A DNA stretch of 64,000 bases from Takakia lepidozioides (GCA_030704615.1 CM060731.1:85662756-85726755), one strand, 5' to 3'; positions 33,701 to 45,350 are shown, counted from the first letter of the stretch. Numbers and translations: made by a program. The notes: generated by a model not told the origin, from the sequence alone.

Positions 33701-34096
33701 CCTGGCAGCTGCAGCTTGCCATTACGCCACTGTGGCAGTCTTGACCCTCAAATCCGAGAATCCCTCTGACACTATACCTCCCACTATCTCCGCAGAAGAT
33801 GAAGTAACCTCCCCACTCTCACAGACTGTAGCTGCCAGCCTGAACACCTCAGCTGGTCTTACCCCCGGCGTTGCAATCATGATAGCCGAGAACAATAGAG
33901 CCTGGCACACAGATGTGGCCGCCCCCAGCAGCACACTAGCTGCCATAGCCTTGGCAACACTAGATAGTGGTGCTGCCCGTGTGGCTCTCCCCAATGACAT
34001 AGTACCCTCCGCCTCAGTAACAGTCGGGCGAGAACTAGGTACCATGGATGGCGTCGACACTGTCTCCGCCAATGTGAATGACTGAGGAAGCCTAGC

Positions 34097-34687
34097 CTAA
34101 CGGCTTGCCTCCCCACGCTGTGGATCCAACTCCACCTCTGCACCTCGTGGCTCAGGGACTCGTGCTGCTCCTCGGGTCACTGTCGTCGCCGATTCCACTT
34201 GCACTAGTGGTAGTGCTGCCCCACACATGAATCCCATGCCTCCCACATCTCCTCCCTCAGGAGCCGGAGGTGGACCATCCGGCCTTGGAGTCGGTACCAC
34301 CTGAGCTGTAGCCATGGCAGCGAGCCTCTGCTCTAGCTGCTGAAGCCGGTTGGCCATGCCTTGGTCAACACCTCCACGTCCTTGGCCATGTTGAGCTTGC
34401 CCTTGGCCTGTACCTCGTGCCTAGCCACATCGTCCTCTCTGGGCTGCTCCACCTTGCCCCCGGTCACCTTGGAACTGGCCTGGGCGCAACTCAGGATGCA
34501 AACCATAACACTGGGCCTCTCCATGCCCGTGCTTGCCACAATGCCCACACTGCAACTCTGCAGGCTGTGCATGCGCCGGCCCTTTGCCTCCCTCTGGGCA
34601 ATCCTTCTTGACATGGGGTCCTCCACATGTCCAACACACCACCTCCGCCCGTTGTTGGCCTGCAAATGAAGGGAGAGACCCCTGCAT
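34097..34687 (-). pseudogene. Nucleocapsid with two CCHC zinc knuckles
   Basis: CWTCGGPHVKKDC and CGHCGKHGHGEAQC are both CX2CX4HX4C. They lie in the same frame as Gag upstream (stops at 34808 and 34418) and protease downstream. The linker after the knuckles continues to a TAG at about 34097 and resumes in frame. Two knuckles are common for gag nucleocapsids that bind element RNA. Confidence 0.75.
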
Positions 34688-34810
34688 CTGAGGTCCTCTC
34701 TATCCTTCCCTGAGCTTCACTGGAGCCCCCTTGTTGCCTTGAGCACGTTGAGGTAGTGGTTGGCTAGGAGCACCCCGTGGTGTCTCCTTAGCAAATCCCA
34801 CCATGACCAC

Positions 34811-35742
34811 TCATTCCTCCACCATGTTGAGCTCTATCCGCTTCGCCAGCAAAAACACATTTGCTAAGGTGGGTTGGGCCGCTTGTATGAGAGTTTCATC
34901 CCGCACCCTTCTCCTCAGCTCCTTGTCCAATATCCCATACCAGAATTGGACTGCCTGAGCTTCCGTAACCCCTTGAGTTACATTTATCAAGCGCCTCATG
35001 CGAGTGAAAGCCTCCCTCAAGCTCTCAGTAGGCTTCCGTTGGAACTCTTGCAAGCTCCGCAACTTCTCTGTCATCACCCCTTGGTAGTTCCCTCTCAACT
35101 CTTCGAAGAACTCCACAACAGGGTTGAAGGCAAGCATGGGTACTGGTGTTGGTGCGGTAGTGGCTTGGATGGACGTCGTAGCTACAGTACCACCAGTCCC
35201 ACTAGTCCCACTGCTGCTTGCTGAAGCTGTCGGTGCAGCGGCAAGTGTAGCCACTGGCCTCATGGCTCTAGTGCCCCTAGTGATGGAGACAAAGTCGGGT
35301 GACCAGTACATCCTCCACTCCTCGATCTCAACCTCATGCCCCCGCCTGAACTCATGGTAATCATCCATAGGCGGCCCCCAAGGTGCTGAAACAGCCCCTT
35401 CCATGCCATGAAAGGCGTAAATAGTTGTGGATTGCGCATTTGCTGCAAATCACACCAACTATCAAACTCTTGGATAAAATCATCCAACTCGATGGTGCCC
35501 ACCGCCCCAGAGTACCTTCGTGGCCCCTTGGTAGCTCCATACATCTCCTCCATTGTGTCCCACAACAATGACAAGGAAACAACTTGCACCGCCGGTGTGA
35601 GTCCTCCTGATTCACAATCCGAATCAGAACCTTCCGTAGAAGACACAGGAGGTGAAGGTGGCCTAAACCGCACACCTCGTCTCGTGTACCCACTAGTATC
35701 ACTAGTGCTCGAACCGGCACTCTCCCCAGCAACTAGTGGCAC
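34811..35742 (-). pseudogene. Gag capsid region of the DNMT-bearing element
   Basis: The N-terminal frame (35742 down to about 35370) has GVRFRPPSPP, an acidic stretch and FIQEFDSWCDLQQMRNPQLF. A frameshift near 35370 leads to the second frame (35404 to 34811) with VVEFFEELRGNYQGVMTEKL, LQEFQRKPTESLREAFTRMR and FWYGILDKELRRRV, a typical retrotransposon gag signature. Cleaved Gag would form the virus-like particle. Confidence 0.7.
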
Positions 35743-36379
35743 CTCCGTGTTGACAAACTGTCACTCAACCGGTCATGAACATGTCCCTAACCCCCTCTCC
35801 ACAAGGTAACGTAGAGAGAACCTGTTGCGGCTTATGGTTTGGAATACTGGGTTCCTAACATAGCCTACACCTGCACCTGCATCCACCGCAAGCACTCCTA
35901 CAGATGGCTGGTCATCACCTCCAACCTCACCACAGGAGAAAAAATGATGGTCTGACTGGTCATCACCCTAGCCTCACCATCGACAACATGCTCTAGGACT
36001 GGCCGGTGATCAAATCCGGACCACTCACCTATAAAAACAAGCGCCCATACAAAACTAACATGGCGCACTGTCAAGCATGCAGGTATGGAGGGGATCCAAA
36101 CACAAGAAATCAGAACGACAACTCCCCCACATCAAAAACAACTCCACGGTGTTGCTCCTGCAAGGACACCCCAGCCAAACCCGGACTGACTCTTGCATCC
36201 ACCTACGGAGTGGTCTTGGCCTAATGAGAGGGTGAAAAACTATGAGGAAGAGAAGCTAAAGCAATGCCTAACCCCAGCATGCCCTCATCCCAACACTCTT
36301 CCTCTCATCTCTTTCCTCACTTGCATGACCATGGGAATATCATGAAGATACTCCTCAAACCGCCCTCCACGAGCTTCAA
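35743..36379. other. 5' flank of the DNMT-bearing element
   Basis: No gene is recognised. If the element's 5' LTR and primer-binding site survive they should be here or just above. No tRNA-complementary primer site could be assigned by eye. Confidence 0.3.
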
Positions 36380-36419
36380 AATTCGGCCTTCAAGACCACA
36401 TGCCAGTCCTTAGGCAGTC

Positions 36420-37170
36420 CACCAGTGCCTCCATGAGTCAGCACAGGCCCACACAGGTCACTAGTCACAGCCGTCACAACCCCACACAAGCCACAGCCCC
36501 ACAGCCCATCACAACCCCAAAGCCACAGGTCACAGCCCACCCCTACACAGGTCACAGGATCACAGCCCCATAGGCCACAGCCTGTCACAGCCCCAAAGGC
36601 CACAGGGCACAGCCTATCATAGCCTATCACAGCCCTACACAGGTCACAGGGTCACAGCCTGTCACAGCCCGTCACAGCCCCAAAGGCCACATGTCACAGC
36701 CTGTCACAGCCCCCAAGGCCACAGGTCACAGCCTGTCACAACCCATCACAACCCCAAAGGCCACATGGCACAGCCTGTCACAGCCCTACACAGGTCACAG
36801 ACCCATAGGCCACAGCCCGTCACAGCCCGTCACAGCCCCAAAGGCCACATGTCACAGCTTGTCACAGCCCCAAGGCTCCACAGCCCCCAAGGCACAGGTC
36901 ACAGCCTGTCACAGCCAACCACAACCCCAAAGGCCACATGGCACAGCCTGTCAGAGCCCTACACAGGTCACAGGGGTCACAGCCCCAAAGGCCACAGCCT
37001 GTCACAGCCCCTCACAACCCCATAGGCCATAGGGCACAGCCCATCACAACCCATCACAGCCTATCACAGCCCCTCACAACCCCACAGGCCACAGGGCACA
37101 GCCTGTCACAGCCCCTCACAGCCCATCACAGCCTGTCACAGCCCGTCACAACCCCACAGGCCACTCACGG
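36420..37170. repeat. Minisatellite of TCACAGCC-type units
   Basis: Dozens of units such as CACAGCCTGTCACAGCCC and CCCCAAAGGCCACAGGTCAC, with irregular higher-order spacing. The reverse complement (GGGCTGTGAC) recurs in both LTRs of the 40.5-50.0 kb element and at 42.2-42.34 kb. Open frames over it are an effect of the repeat, not genes. Confidence 0.85.
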
Positions 37171-38860
37171 CAGTTTAGCCATTTCTCTAAGGGGTTTAGC
37201 CACGCCAAGCTAGGGTTTGTGTCTCTTGGACTCTAGGCTTATTTGCACCGAGCTATGGCGGCTGTGAGGAAATCAGCAAGGTATTCTTGCTCTTTATGGC
37301 CCCCACACACCACCAATAGTAGCTCTAATTCCAAAGGAAGATGTTTGCAACCGAAACTAAGTGCACAAGCTTCCTTTTAACTCAACAAACAGCGCCATTG
37401 ATCCCTATGGCGATTAACCAAACATGGCTGACTTCCAGCCCTTGTAGGCACTCACTCACGTGCTTTTCTTGACCAAAGCATGCCCTTCGCACCTAATCAG
37501 CCCCTGCACCTGCTGCTTCAAGAGTTGTGCTCCCTTCAAGCTTGAAGTTGAAACCCCAACTCACATATGCCCTACAAAGTGCTTTTATTTCACCCCAAGT
37601 GGAAACCAGCCCTAGCCCTTCTGTTCTAGCTCTCTAAAGCTTGAAAACAAGAGCCTCAATGGGCTGAAGGCATGCTCCACATATGCCCCACTCTCACCAT
37701 AAGAGAATCAGTTCATTTGCTTCATTTCTTGCACCCACAAACCTGAAAATACAGGCTTCAGCGGGCTGAAAGCATGCTCCACACATGCCTTACAGGGAAA
37801 CCAGCCCCTTCCTTCCTTTCTTGCACTCCCAAACCTGAAAGTACAAGCCTTCAACAGGCTGAAAGCATGCTCCCACATGCATTGCCCTCACATAAGGAAG
37901 TCAGCCCTTCCCTCTTCCTTGCTTGCCCTCCAAGCTTGAAGATGGAAGCTTCAATGAGCTGAATACATGCAACCCCTTCACACAAGAGGTATCAGCCCCC
38001 TATCTTGACTCCTTGGCTCCTTGATGCTCTCTAAGATAAGACTAAGCACTCCACGGCCTTTGCCAAGCTCCTGAACCCTAAGGCTTACATTTCCAGCCAT
38101 AAGACACTCCTCTTGTGGTCAAGAGTTCTTCTTCCAAGCTCTGAAACCCTAGGTGCACATTCCATGGCCTTGTCGCATCTCTTAGCTCCTGTTCCAGCCC
38201 TGCTCTTGCCATGACAAGAGCCCTCTCAATGCTGAAGCTCGAGATTGAAACCCAATCTCAACATACTCCACAAAGTGCACTGATTTGCCCCAAGCCAAAT
38301 CAGCCCTTTCGCCTGGTCTTGCAATCCTTCACACAATGAAAGCTCACATTCCAAGTCCAGTTCTCAGCTTTGCCACCAAAGCCACTATAACCTGCTCTTG
38401 ACTAGTCCTCTTCCCAATCGTGCTTGCTCATGCATGTACATCAATCTGAAACCATCAAGGTGCTTTGGAATTACCTGCAGCATGGTGCTTTCATCTCTGA
38501 AGCTGAAGATCGAATGCCAAGGTCTACGACCTCATAACCCACATCGCCTCCGCTTCTAACAACCAAGGGCTCCACGGTGCTCCTTGCATAACAACCTGGT
38601 TTCTCTCATCCTCAAGCAAAAACCACAAGTGCTACAACTAACTCGTATCTGGCACTCATAGATACGAGCTCATCTTTCTCGAGTGATAAGGAAGAAGAAT
38701 ACAAGCACAAACTCATGCGAGCTCACAAAGCTGAAGCATAAACTCATGCATATATAACCTCATCACTCAATGTGAATGAGAGTTTCTTGGCGGCTTTGGA
38801 TGGACGGGCAACCAAGTTGACATACATCAAGTCCATGGAGGGTCTGAAGGGCAGAGTACT
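37171..38860. repeat. Degenerate long-period repeats, no gene
   Basis: Between about 37520 and 37980 a block of roughly 80-110 bp recurs about five times, with shared words CTTGAA or CCTGAAA, GGGCTGAA, GCATGCTCCACA and ATGCC. The remainder to 38860 has no recognised gene. It may be LTR or 5' leader sequence of a retrotransposon, but no ends were found. Confidence 0.45.
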
Positions 38861-38899
38861 AAAGAAGGCGGTTGCCGAAGAGCCTTCCGACACCCCCTG

Positions 38900-39490
38900 G
38901 GTTTCAAAAGATGGTCTTGTCTTTTGAGAAGGTGTGTGCAGGGAAGGATTGCAGGAGGGGTAGAAAAGTCACCGAGTGGTCTTGCGATATGATCATCTTG
39001 GATATTCCGGATGGAGAGCATGTGGAAGGATTGCATGCTTTGCCGTCTTGGAACAAGTACTCCGAGGACTTTGGAAAAAAAGATTCGGGCTCGCCCGCAT
39101 GGTGTTGGACGACAGAGGTTGTGTCGTTGTCCTTGCGAGCAGAGGCAAAAACACGGAGGCAGGAATTGCGAAGTGGGCCCGCAAGAGTGCCATCCCAATT
39201 CTGAAGAAGAAGTGGACGTGCATCAACACATTGGGCCTTCGGTCGGAAGAGAAGATGGTAATTACCACATTGGCAATCGTCCTTGCATTTTCTAAGTTGT
39301 TTTGATATGTGGTGCCGCATTCGATTCTAATCGTTCCCCACTATGTATGCAGACGAAGCAGTTCGATGCATACTGCTTTGTGAAGGAGAACTCGACCTTT
39401 GCTTTCCAGAAGGATGGATTGTTGGTTGACCCGAACTGCGACCCCATCGATTACGACGTCCCGTTCAACAACGTTCCCACGACTGTTTGA
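38900..39490 (+). pseudogene. Rossmann-like hypothetical protein fragment (family also at 51.5-54.1 kb)
   Basis: Plus-strand codons CDMIILDIPDGEHVEGLHAL, then after a frameshift ARMVLDDRGCVVVLASRG, KKKWTCINTLGLRS and, after a probable intron, TKQFDAYCFVKENSTFAFQK to a stop at 39490. The minus-strand gene at 51.5 kb has DMILVDIPDGHEILGLGSLP and ANMLDDDGCIVV at the equivalent place. The acidic end of one strand plus a G-x-x-V-V strand is reminiscent of class I methyltransferases, but this is not proven. Only the C-terminal part is present here. Confidence 0.5.
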
Positions 39491-40060
39491 CTTGTTGATC
39501 TTGTCTGCTGTTATTCACCTACTACTGTAGTCGGCAGGAATGTTAGGCCGTGTGAGGTCCACTTTGGGACTTAGAACGGAGGTCCTTACTTTCTCCGGAA
39601 ATTTTTCTAGTCCATTGGGAGTCAATGGAAGAGAGAATGCATTATCGAGGGTCTCAAGCCTGACAGACTTTTCCTCTCCGCTCGCCGTTTCCAGCATTGC
39701 TGTAAGGTTCTTCCAAAGAGAGCGCTTGTCTGAGCGTATTCATGACTGATTGCAATATGATCGTGAGTGAGGAAGCACGGTGACGGTGGCTTCCGGTCTG
39801 CGAGAAGACGGAGGCCCAATGAAAGGAGTAGAACGGGGAGCGATGGAATTTTCCATATGCTGCCCCGCGTGGTTAAAGTTAGTACGTGGGGGTGGGTAGG
39901 GGTTATCTCGTCGGACAAATACTAGGGGATAATTAGTGACGCTTAGCATTGATTAACTTTGATTAACTTTAACAGTGGCTAAATGACGTAATGCGGCAGC
40001 TACATAAACTTGGCCATGGCTAAACCTAACTTAGCCATGGCTAAATCGCCCAGTGCGGCC
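39491..40060. other. Unassigned
   Basis: No gene or clear repeat is recognised, apart from short repeated words near 39945-39985 (TTGATTAACTTTGATTAACTTT) and 40010-40045 (TTAGCCATGGCTAAA), the latter a palindrome. Confidence 0.4.
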
Positions 40061-40525
40061 GGCCACTTCCACCTGATCCTCGTCACTCAACTTGGCCGCC
40101 CGGAAATACTGCTCTAGCTCCAAGAGCCAGGTGTTGAGTGCCTTCCGATTTTGGACGCCCTTGAAGGTGTCGGGTTCCTTAGGCTTCACCTTAAACTTTG
40201 CCTTGGTGGAAGTGACATTAGCCGCCTTCAACACGTCCTTCGACGTCCCGCCAAACTGCGCCAACAACCCTTCCCAAAAGGCTGCTGGCATGGGAGGCAT
40301 CTGTTGGTTTGGCGGAGCCTCTGGGAAGTCCTCGGGCTCCGACTCCCAAAATTCCTCCCGTCCTTGTGCGGCTCGCTTTCAGAAGCATGAATCGCCTCTT
40401 CCGATTACCGCTTCGGTGACACGTCGCCCCCATCGAGCTCACCCGCATCATCATCTTTCGGGTCGTTCCGCTTTCGTTTTGTTTTGCCCAACCCCATGAT
40501 GAGGCCGATCTCAAGGACGATCGCG
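40061..40525 (-). pseudogene. Chromovirus Gag N-terminus (truncated)
   Basis: Same family as the Gag at 30.3-31.1 kb (AAFWEGLLAQFGGTSKDVLK, LELEQYFRAAKLSDEDQVEV). A frameshift near 40380 and the loss of everything after VEVA make it non-functional. The start follows the primer-binding site as in the other copy. Confidence 0.75.
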
Positions 40526-40560
40526 TACTGAACTCTAAGCTCTGATACCAAGTGTCGCGT

Positions 40561-41592
40561 TGTCGAGCGGCTTTTACTCACCCATGCCTTCGCTATCCGA
40601 GGTGGGAACTCCAAGATAGAAGAGTTGGAAATCTCTAAGCACTCAGCCCGCTCAGAACAATCAGTCATGACCTACAGCTAGTGTATCATGGGGGTGTTTC
40701 CTATTTGTATTCCTTCCCGTATTCATGTTAGCTAGTTACCTTACTGTTGGTATTTAAGTATCAGATTGCTTCAGCAATCTATCGGATTCCATCAACTCAT
40801 CCATTCATTCCACAGCTTCACTCAGATCTCTCTACACAGTGTGAGTATGAAGTATGTATTAGATTAATATCTATCAAGTATCAGGCTGAAGCCATGGAGT
40901 CTCTAATCTGCTCTACATTACAACTCTACTGCTTGCATTCATCAAGCATCAACAGATCATTCTCCTCCTACTCCGTGCTCTCCCTCTTTCTACTCAGAGA
41001 TGCGCTCTCCGCTTCATTTCCCCAGAAGTGATGCCAGAAGTCCTCCAAGAAGTGCCCCCCAGACGTCCCCGCTCTCCGCTTTTTCTACCTACAAGCTGTT
41101 CTAACCGCTTTCCTAACTAACCATCATCCCTGTAGTACACGTTCCTTTTTCAGATGTCGTTCCCTGCCAATGAGAACTGTTCCCCAGCTGTGCCGAGCTG
41201 TGTCTGGCTGTATCAGGCTGTGGCGGGCTGTGACTGGCTGTGTCGGGCTGTGTAGGGCTGTGCGAAGCTGTGGCGGCTGTATTGGGCTGTGACTGGCTGT
41301 GTTGGGATGTGTTGGACTATGACGGGATGTGTTGGACTATGACGGGCTGTGTTGGCTGTGCAAAGCTGTGATGGCTGTGTCGGACTGTGATGGACTGTGT
41401 CGGGCTGTGTTGGACTGTGCGAAGCTGTGGCGGTTGTGTCGGGCTGTGACTGGCTATGACGGGCTGTGTATCTTCCCCCCTAAAGCCTGTTGCTGTCACC
41501 CCTAAGGCTCCTGTTGGTCTCAGTCTGTGTAAAAATTAAGGGTACCCCACAGATCCCGTAAAAGCGTCTAAGTCCCAAGCAGTTCTCTAACA
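40561..41592 (-). repeat. 3' LTR of Tat-like element
   Basis: 1032 bp, with the minisatellite at about 41190-41470. A polypurine tract lies directly inside at 41593-41615. It is preceded on the other side by the target duplication CGCGT. Confidence 0.9.
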
Positions 41593-41631
41593 TTTACCCC
41601 TCCCCCTCTCAAAAAGCCGTGTCCTCACGGT

Positions 41632-42152
41632 TTACTGTTTGGGATTTGTAAACCTTTGTGAGCGAGCACCCTTCTGACGGTTAGAGTCTCGTGAAGGACT
41701 CCTTGTGCGAGCTCGAGTCCTGTCACTGGTTGATGGAGATGATTGAACACTACCTGGATATGTCAGTCCTTCCTTTGGCTGATATCGAGGTAATCTTTCA
41801 GGCATAGGAGACCCCCGTTGCTTCTTCTCTGCCATCTGAATTGCATAGTCCTCTGCCATGTCAAAAGAGTCCGCTGAAGAAACAGTTGTATCAGAATCCT
41901 CGTCCCCTCTGAGGTGTTTTAATGGTCGAACTCTAACTGGAATCCGTTCGGGCATACAATGTGTTCCCACCATGTCTGGAAATTTAAACCATAAAACTTG
42001 TTGTAAGCACTGAATTGCAAAATTGGTGAAGACCTTGAACTCCTTGTCTGTCCAGGTGAGTGGTGTACCAATGACTGTGATGTGTGTAAGTTTTTCCATG
42101 CCTCATGGCCCTTAAAGAAAATATCATCAGGCCCGAATTTCTGTGTTGACAA
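41632..42152 (-). pseudogene. Extra ORF downstream of integrase in Tat-like element
   Basis: On the minus strand, MSTQKFGPDDIFFKGHEAWK opens the segment; after a frame change near 42060, KLTHITVIGTPLTWTDKEFK, LWFKFPDMVGTHCMPERIPV and a basic Ser/Arg-rich tail (RTRARTRSPSRDSNRQK) run to a stop at 41632, just before the polypurine tract. Tat and Athila relatives often carry an additional ORF here. No envelope-like membrane segment is seen. Function unknown. Confidence 0.5.
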
Positions 42153-42189
42153 ATTGTTCCAGGCCGCATGAAACCATAAACGAAGTTGG

Positions 42190-42345
42190 GAATCCTTGCG
42201 CCGTCATGGGCTGTGATAGGTTGTGCCACACTGTGATGGGCTGTGATATGTCGCGCCTGTGATAGGCTGTGCCACACTGTGTGATGGGTGTGATAGGCTG
42301 TGTGACACGTGTGATGGGCTGTGATAGGCTGTGCCGCGCTTGTAC
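42190..42345. repeat. Internal GGGCTGTGAT minisatellite of Tat-like element
   Basis: Units of GGGCTGTGATAGGCTGTG with variants (CACACTGTGATGGGCTGTGATA) between integrase and the downstream ORF. Same core as in the LTRs. Confidence 0.75.
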
Positions 42346-42599
42346 TGCCCGCCCTGGTCATATACACTCGGCCTAGCGACAAGTGCTCCATACTCCGTTG
42401 GTATCACTAGCGCAGCCCGTGACTGCTTCTGCGTTTCAACATGCAAATCATGCTGCAATGGTTTGTCATTGATACCACTGTACCCTTCAACTTATTGGCA
42501 TTGACTCTTCCCAGCTCTTTGTTAATGGTTGTAACATGGCGGTGTTGTTATCATACATCTTCTGTATGACATAAGGTCCTTTCCATGGTGATTTAAGCT

Positions 42600-43743
42600 T
42601 AGAAGCTTAATCTTTCCCTTCTTTGAACCAGAGAACCAAATCTCCCGTCTTAAAAGTCTTTAACTTGCCTTCATCAAACTGTTCCTTTCTCTTCATCTGA
42701 ATTCTGGTCATGTTATCAGCTGCATCAGCACGTACTTCTTCCACATGGTATAATTCATGTTTCCTGACCTTAATTGAATCTTGCAATTCCATTCTCTTTC
42801 CCCATTCCGTTCTCATGGTAGGTAACAAGAATTCCACTGGAAGTAAAGCTTCCATACCATAAACTAATTGGAATGGTGTATACTTAGTGGTGCCTTTATA
42901 TGAAGTCCTGTATGACCACAAGCTGTCAGCAGCTTTGTATCCCAATCCGTTCTGTTTGCATTGACTATCTTAGCCAAGATAGTACATAGTATTTTGTTGG
43001 TAGCCTCTGCCTGCCCATCACCCTGTGGGTAATATGTTGTACTCTTCCTATGCACAATCATGAATCTCTTTAGTCAATAGTTCAATGGTCTCATTAATGA
43101 GGTGACTTCCCTGATCACTGATAAATTCCAAGGGACAGCCAAATCGTGTAAGTATGTTCTCATACAGGAACCTTGTTGTGGACTTGGCTGTGTTGTCCCT
43201 CAAAGCTTTAGCTTCCACCCACTTCGTAGTATAATCAATGGCTGTAATTATGTACCCGTTTCTGTGTATTCTTGGCTGGTGGGTTAATTGGTCCAACAAA
43301 GTCTAGTCCCCATTTCTGAAATGGTTCAGTAGGCATTGTAGGATGCAAAGCCATCTTCTCAGATCTCTGCAAAGGTCCTAGCCTCTGACATTCATCACAA
43401 CTCTGACAATACTTTGCACATCTTTGAACAAAGTAGGCCACCAGTAACTTGCAAGTAGTATCTTCCTACTGGTAGTCTCTTCTCCAAAATGACCTCCAGC
43501 CACTCCTTTATGAACTTCCTCCAAAACTTTATTTACTTCATGGTGGTACAAACATCGTTTAAGTACTCCATCAGGTCCTAGCTTATATATTCTGCTTCCT
43601 ACCATAGTATAAGGTAAAGCCTTGATAGCGATTCTCTTCCTCTGCTCCTTACCATAACTAGGTGGGCATTGACCATGAGTAAGGTAGTATCTGATTGGCC
43701 ACTGCCAATCTAACCATTCATCTGCACTTCCTTGCACCTCCAT
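42600..43743 (-). pseudogene. Integrase of Tat-like element (frameshifted)
   Basis: The zinc domain shows EEVHKGVAGGHFGEETTSRK and CDECQRLG. The core has the D,D,E triad in IITAIDYTTKWVEAKALRDN, EFISDQGSHL and GDGQAEATNKILCTILAK. The C-terminal part contains YTPFQLVYGMEALLPVE and FKTGDLVLWFKEGKD (GPY/F-like). Frames change near 43400, 43050 and 42940. It has no chromodomain, in contrast to the chromovirus. Confidence 0.8.
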
Positions 43744-44218
43744 TACAACATCATCACCTTTGCATCATAGAGGTACATATGAGGTGGCACTGAAGGTAAG
43801 ACCCAATGATCCCCACTGGAATAACTCAGAAATCGCGATTGCATTTTCTGCTGCTCAATGTGATAACGTGCCAGAAAACAAGCAGCATAGTATAACCCGC
43901 AGCCCATGACAATACTTGCTACCTCCTTGGTCTTGGTATAAATGAATCCATGTACAACTTGGAAGGCAATTAATTCCTTCAACATGGTACTTGCCTCATG
44001 CCAGTATCTCGCAAAGTGATGATCCTCAATGGGTCGATTGTTCGGAAGAACCTTAGTCCTAGTTGCCACTGGCAGCCAAATGCGCATGATCTGGTAGTAA
44101 TGTGCCAACGACTGTGGAGGACTAAATTCCTTCCAAGCCACAATGTAAGTTCCTCAAAAGCCTGTTGACATTCAGCTGTCCATGCAAACACTGCATCTTT
44201 CTTCAGAAGCTTGCTCAA
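43743..44218 (-). pseudogene. RT-RNase H connection region, degenerate
   Basis: AVFAWTAECQQAFEELTLWL matches the RT-RNase H connection. RNase H motifs are not readable in one frame: the expected TDAS strand is absent and the sequence shifts frame near 44140. The C-terminal DAKVMML precedes integrase. Either this copy lost the domain or it is frameshifted beyond recognition. Confidence 0.5.
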
Positions 44219-44416
44219 TGGTGCTGCTGTATCTGTGCATACATTTTGACAAATCTTCTGTAATAATTGGTTTGTCCAAGGAATCTCCTTAAACTCTTAA
44301 CATTTACTGGTGGTGGTGAGGCTTTAATGGCCTCTGTCTTCCTGGGATCCAAGAAGTCCCCTCTTACACACAATTTGTCCCAGAAGCACCCCTGAGTTCA
44401 CACAGAAAGTACACTT

Positions 44417-45329
44417 CTATGGATTCAGGCCTAGACCTCTCATTCTGCATCTGGCCAAACATAACTCCAATTTATGCAAGTGCTCATTCTTAGAGCTGTA
44501 TACACTGAAATCATCCAAGAACACCTGCATGAAATCATCCAGATACTCATGAAAAGATTCACTTATCACTCTCTGAAAGGTTGCTGGTGCATTACAAAGT
44601 CCAAAAGGCATGACTTTGTATGCATAAGCACCCCAGTCTGTGATGAAAGCCGTCTTTCCCTGGTCTTCTTCTGCCACTTGCACTTGATTATAACCACTGA
44701 AGCCATCCATGAATGAGTACATCTCATGGCCTGCCACAGTGTCCAATACCGCTTCTGTGAATGGCAAGGGAAATGGATCCTTCTTCGTGCAAGCATTCAA
44801 CTTCTTATAGTTCACACAAACTCTTAGTTTACCATTCTTCTTGGGAACTATCACAATGGGTGACAACCAAGTTGTATACTCTATTGGGTATATAAACTTA
44901 GCCTCAGCCAACTTCTTGATCTCTTCTCCAACTTTCTGTGCATAGTTGGGATTCATTCTGTACCTTGCCTGCTTGATTGGTACTGACCCTGGTTCCAGTT
45001 CAATTTTATGCTGACAGATCTCAGGTGGTATCCCTTTTAGATCCTTGTAGCTCCAAGCAATACATCTTGTATTTGATGAACAAACTCTTAGCTTCTTCAA
45101 AGAATTCTGGCTCCAAATCAGCTCCTACCTTCACCATCCTCGGTTCCTCTTTAGTTCCCACATTCACTTCCCTCACTTGCTCATCAGCTGTGATTGTCCA
45201 ACCAGTCACCACTTCATCCTTTAAACTCACAGTGGCTGGTTCCTCTAGGATTTCCATTTCTCCTTCTCTTTCTTCATAGAAATGTGATGGGTAACTATTG
45301 GTTTCCTCTTCAATTGGTGTTGCTGACAC
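44417..45329 (-). CDS. Reverse transcriptase of Tat-like element
   Basis: The N-terminal linker is followed by RT motifs: QARYRMNPNYAQKVGEEIKK, WLSPIVIVPKKNGKLRVCVN, YSFMDGFSGYNQVQVAEED, VMPFGLCNAPATFQRVISES and the catalytic VFLDDFSVYSS. FLDD instead of YIDD is characteristic of Tat/Athila relatives. A frame change lies between about 45100 and 45021. Confidence 0.85.
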
Positions 45330-45350
45330 TACACCACAGCAGATACCTCT

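Larger units (their letters stand above)
23985..35742 (-). mobile_element. Ty3/gypsy element encoding a DNA methyltransferase, interrupted by a nested chromovirus
   Basis: Minus-strand order: Gag (from 35742), two CCHC knuckles, protease, C5 DNA methyltransferase, linker, RT, RNase H, integrase (to about 23985). From 35404 to 25545 everything lies in one frame except for premature stops and a frameshift near 32660, once the nested element 26696-31926 and one copy of its target duplication are set aside. The LTRs were not identified: the 3' side is cut in or after the integrase core, and the 5' side may lie in the minisatellite-bearing region above 35.75 kb. Retrotransposon-borne DNMTs are known from dinoflagellates and charophytes (de Mendoza et al., 2018, from memory); this copy appears to be of that kind. 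Confidence 0.85.

Noticed and set aside
36420-37170. Possible CRISPR-like array
   Set aside because: Units are short, contiguous and irregular with no constant repeat plus unique spacer pattern, and the window is eukaryotic. It is a minisatellite.
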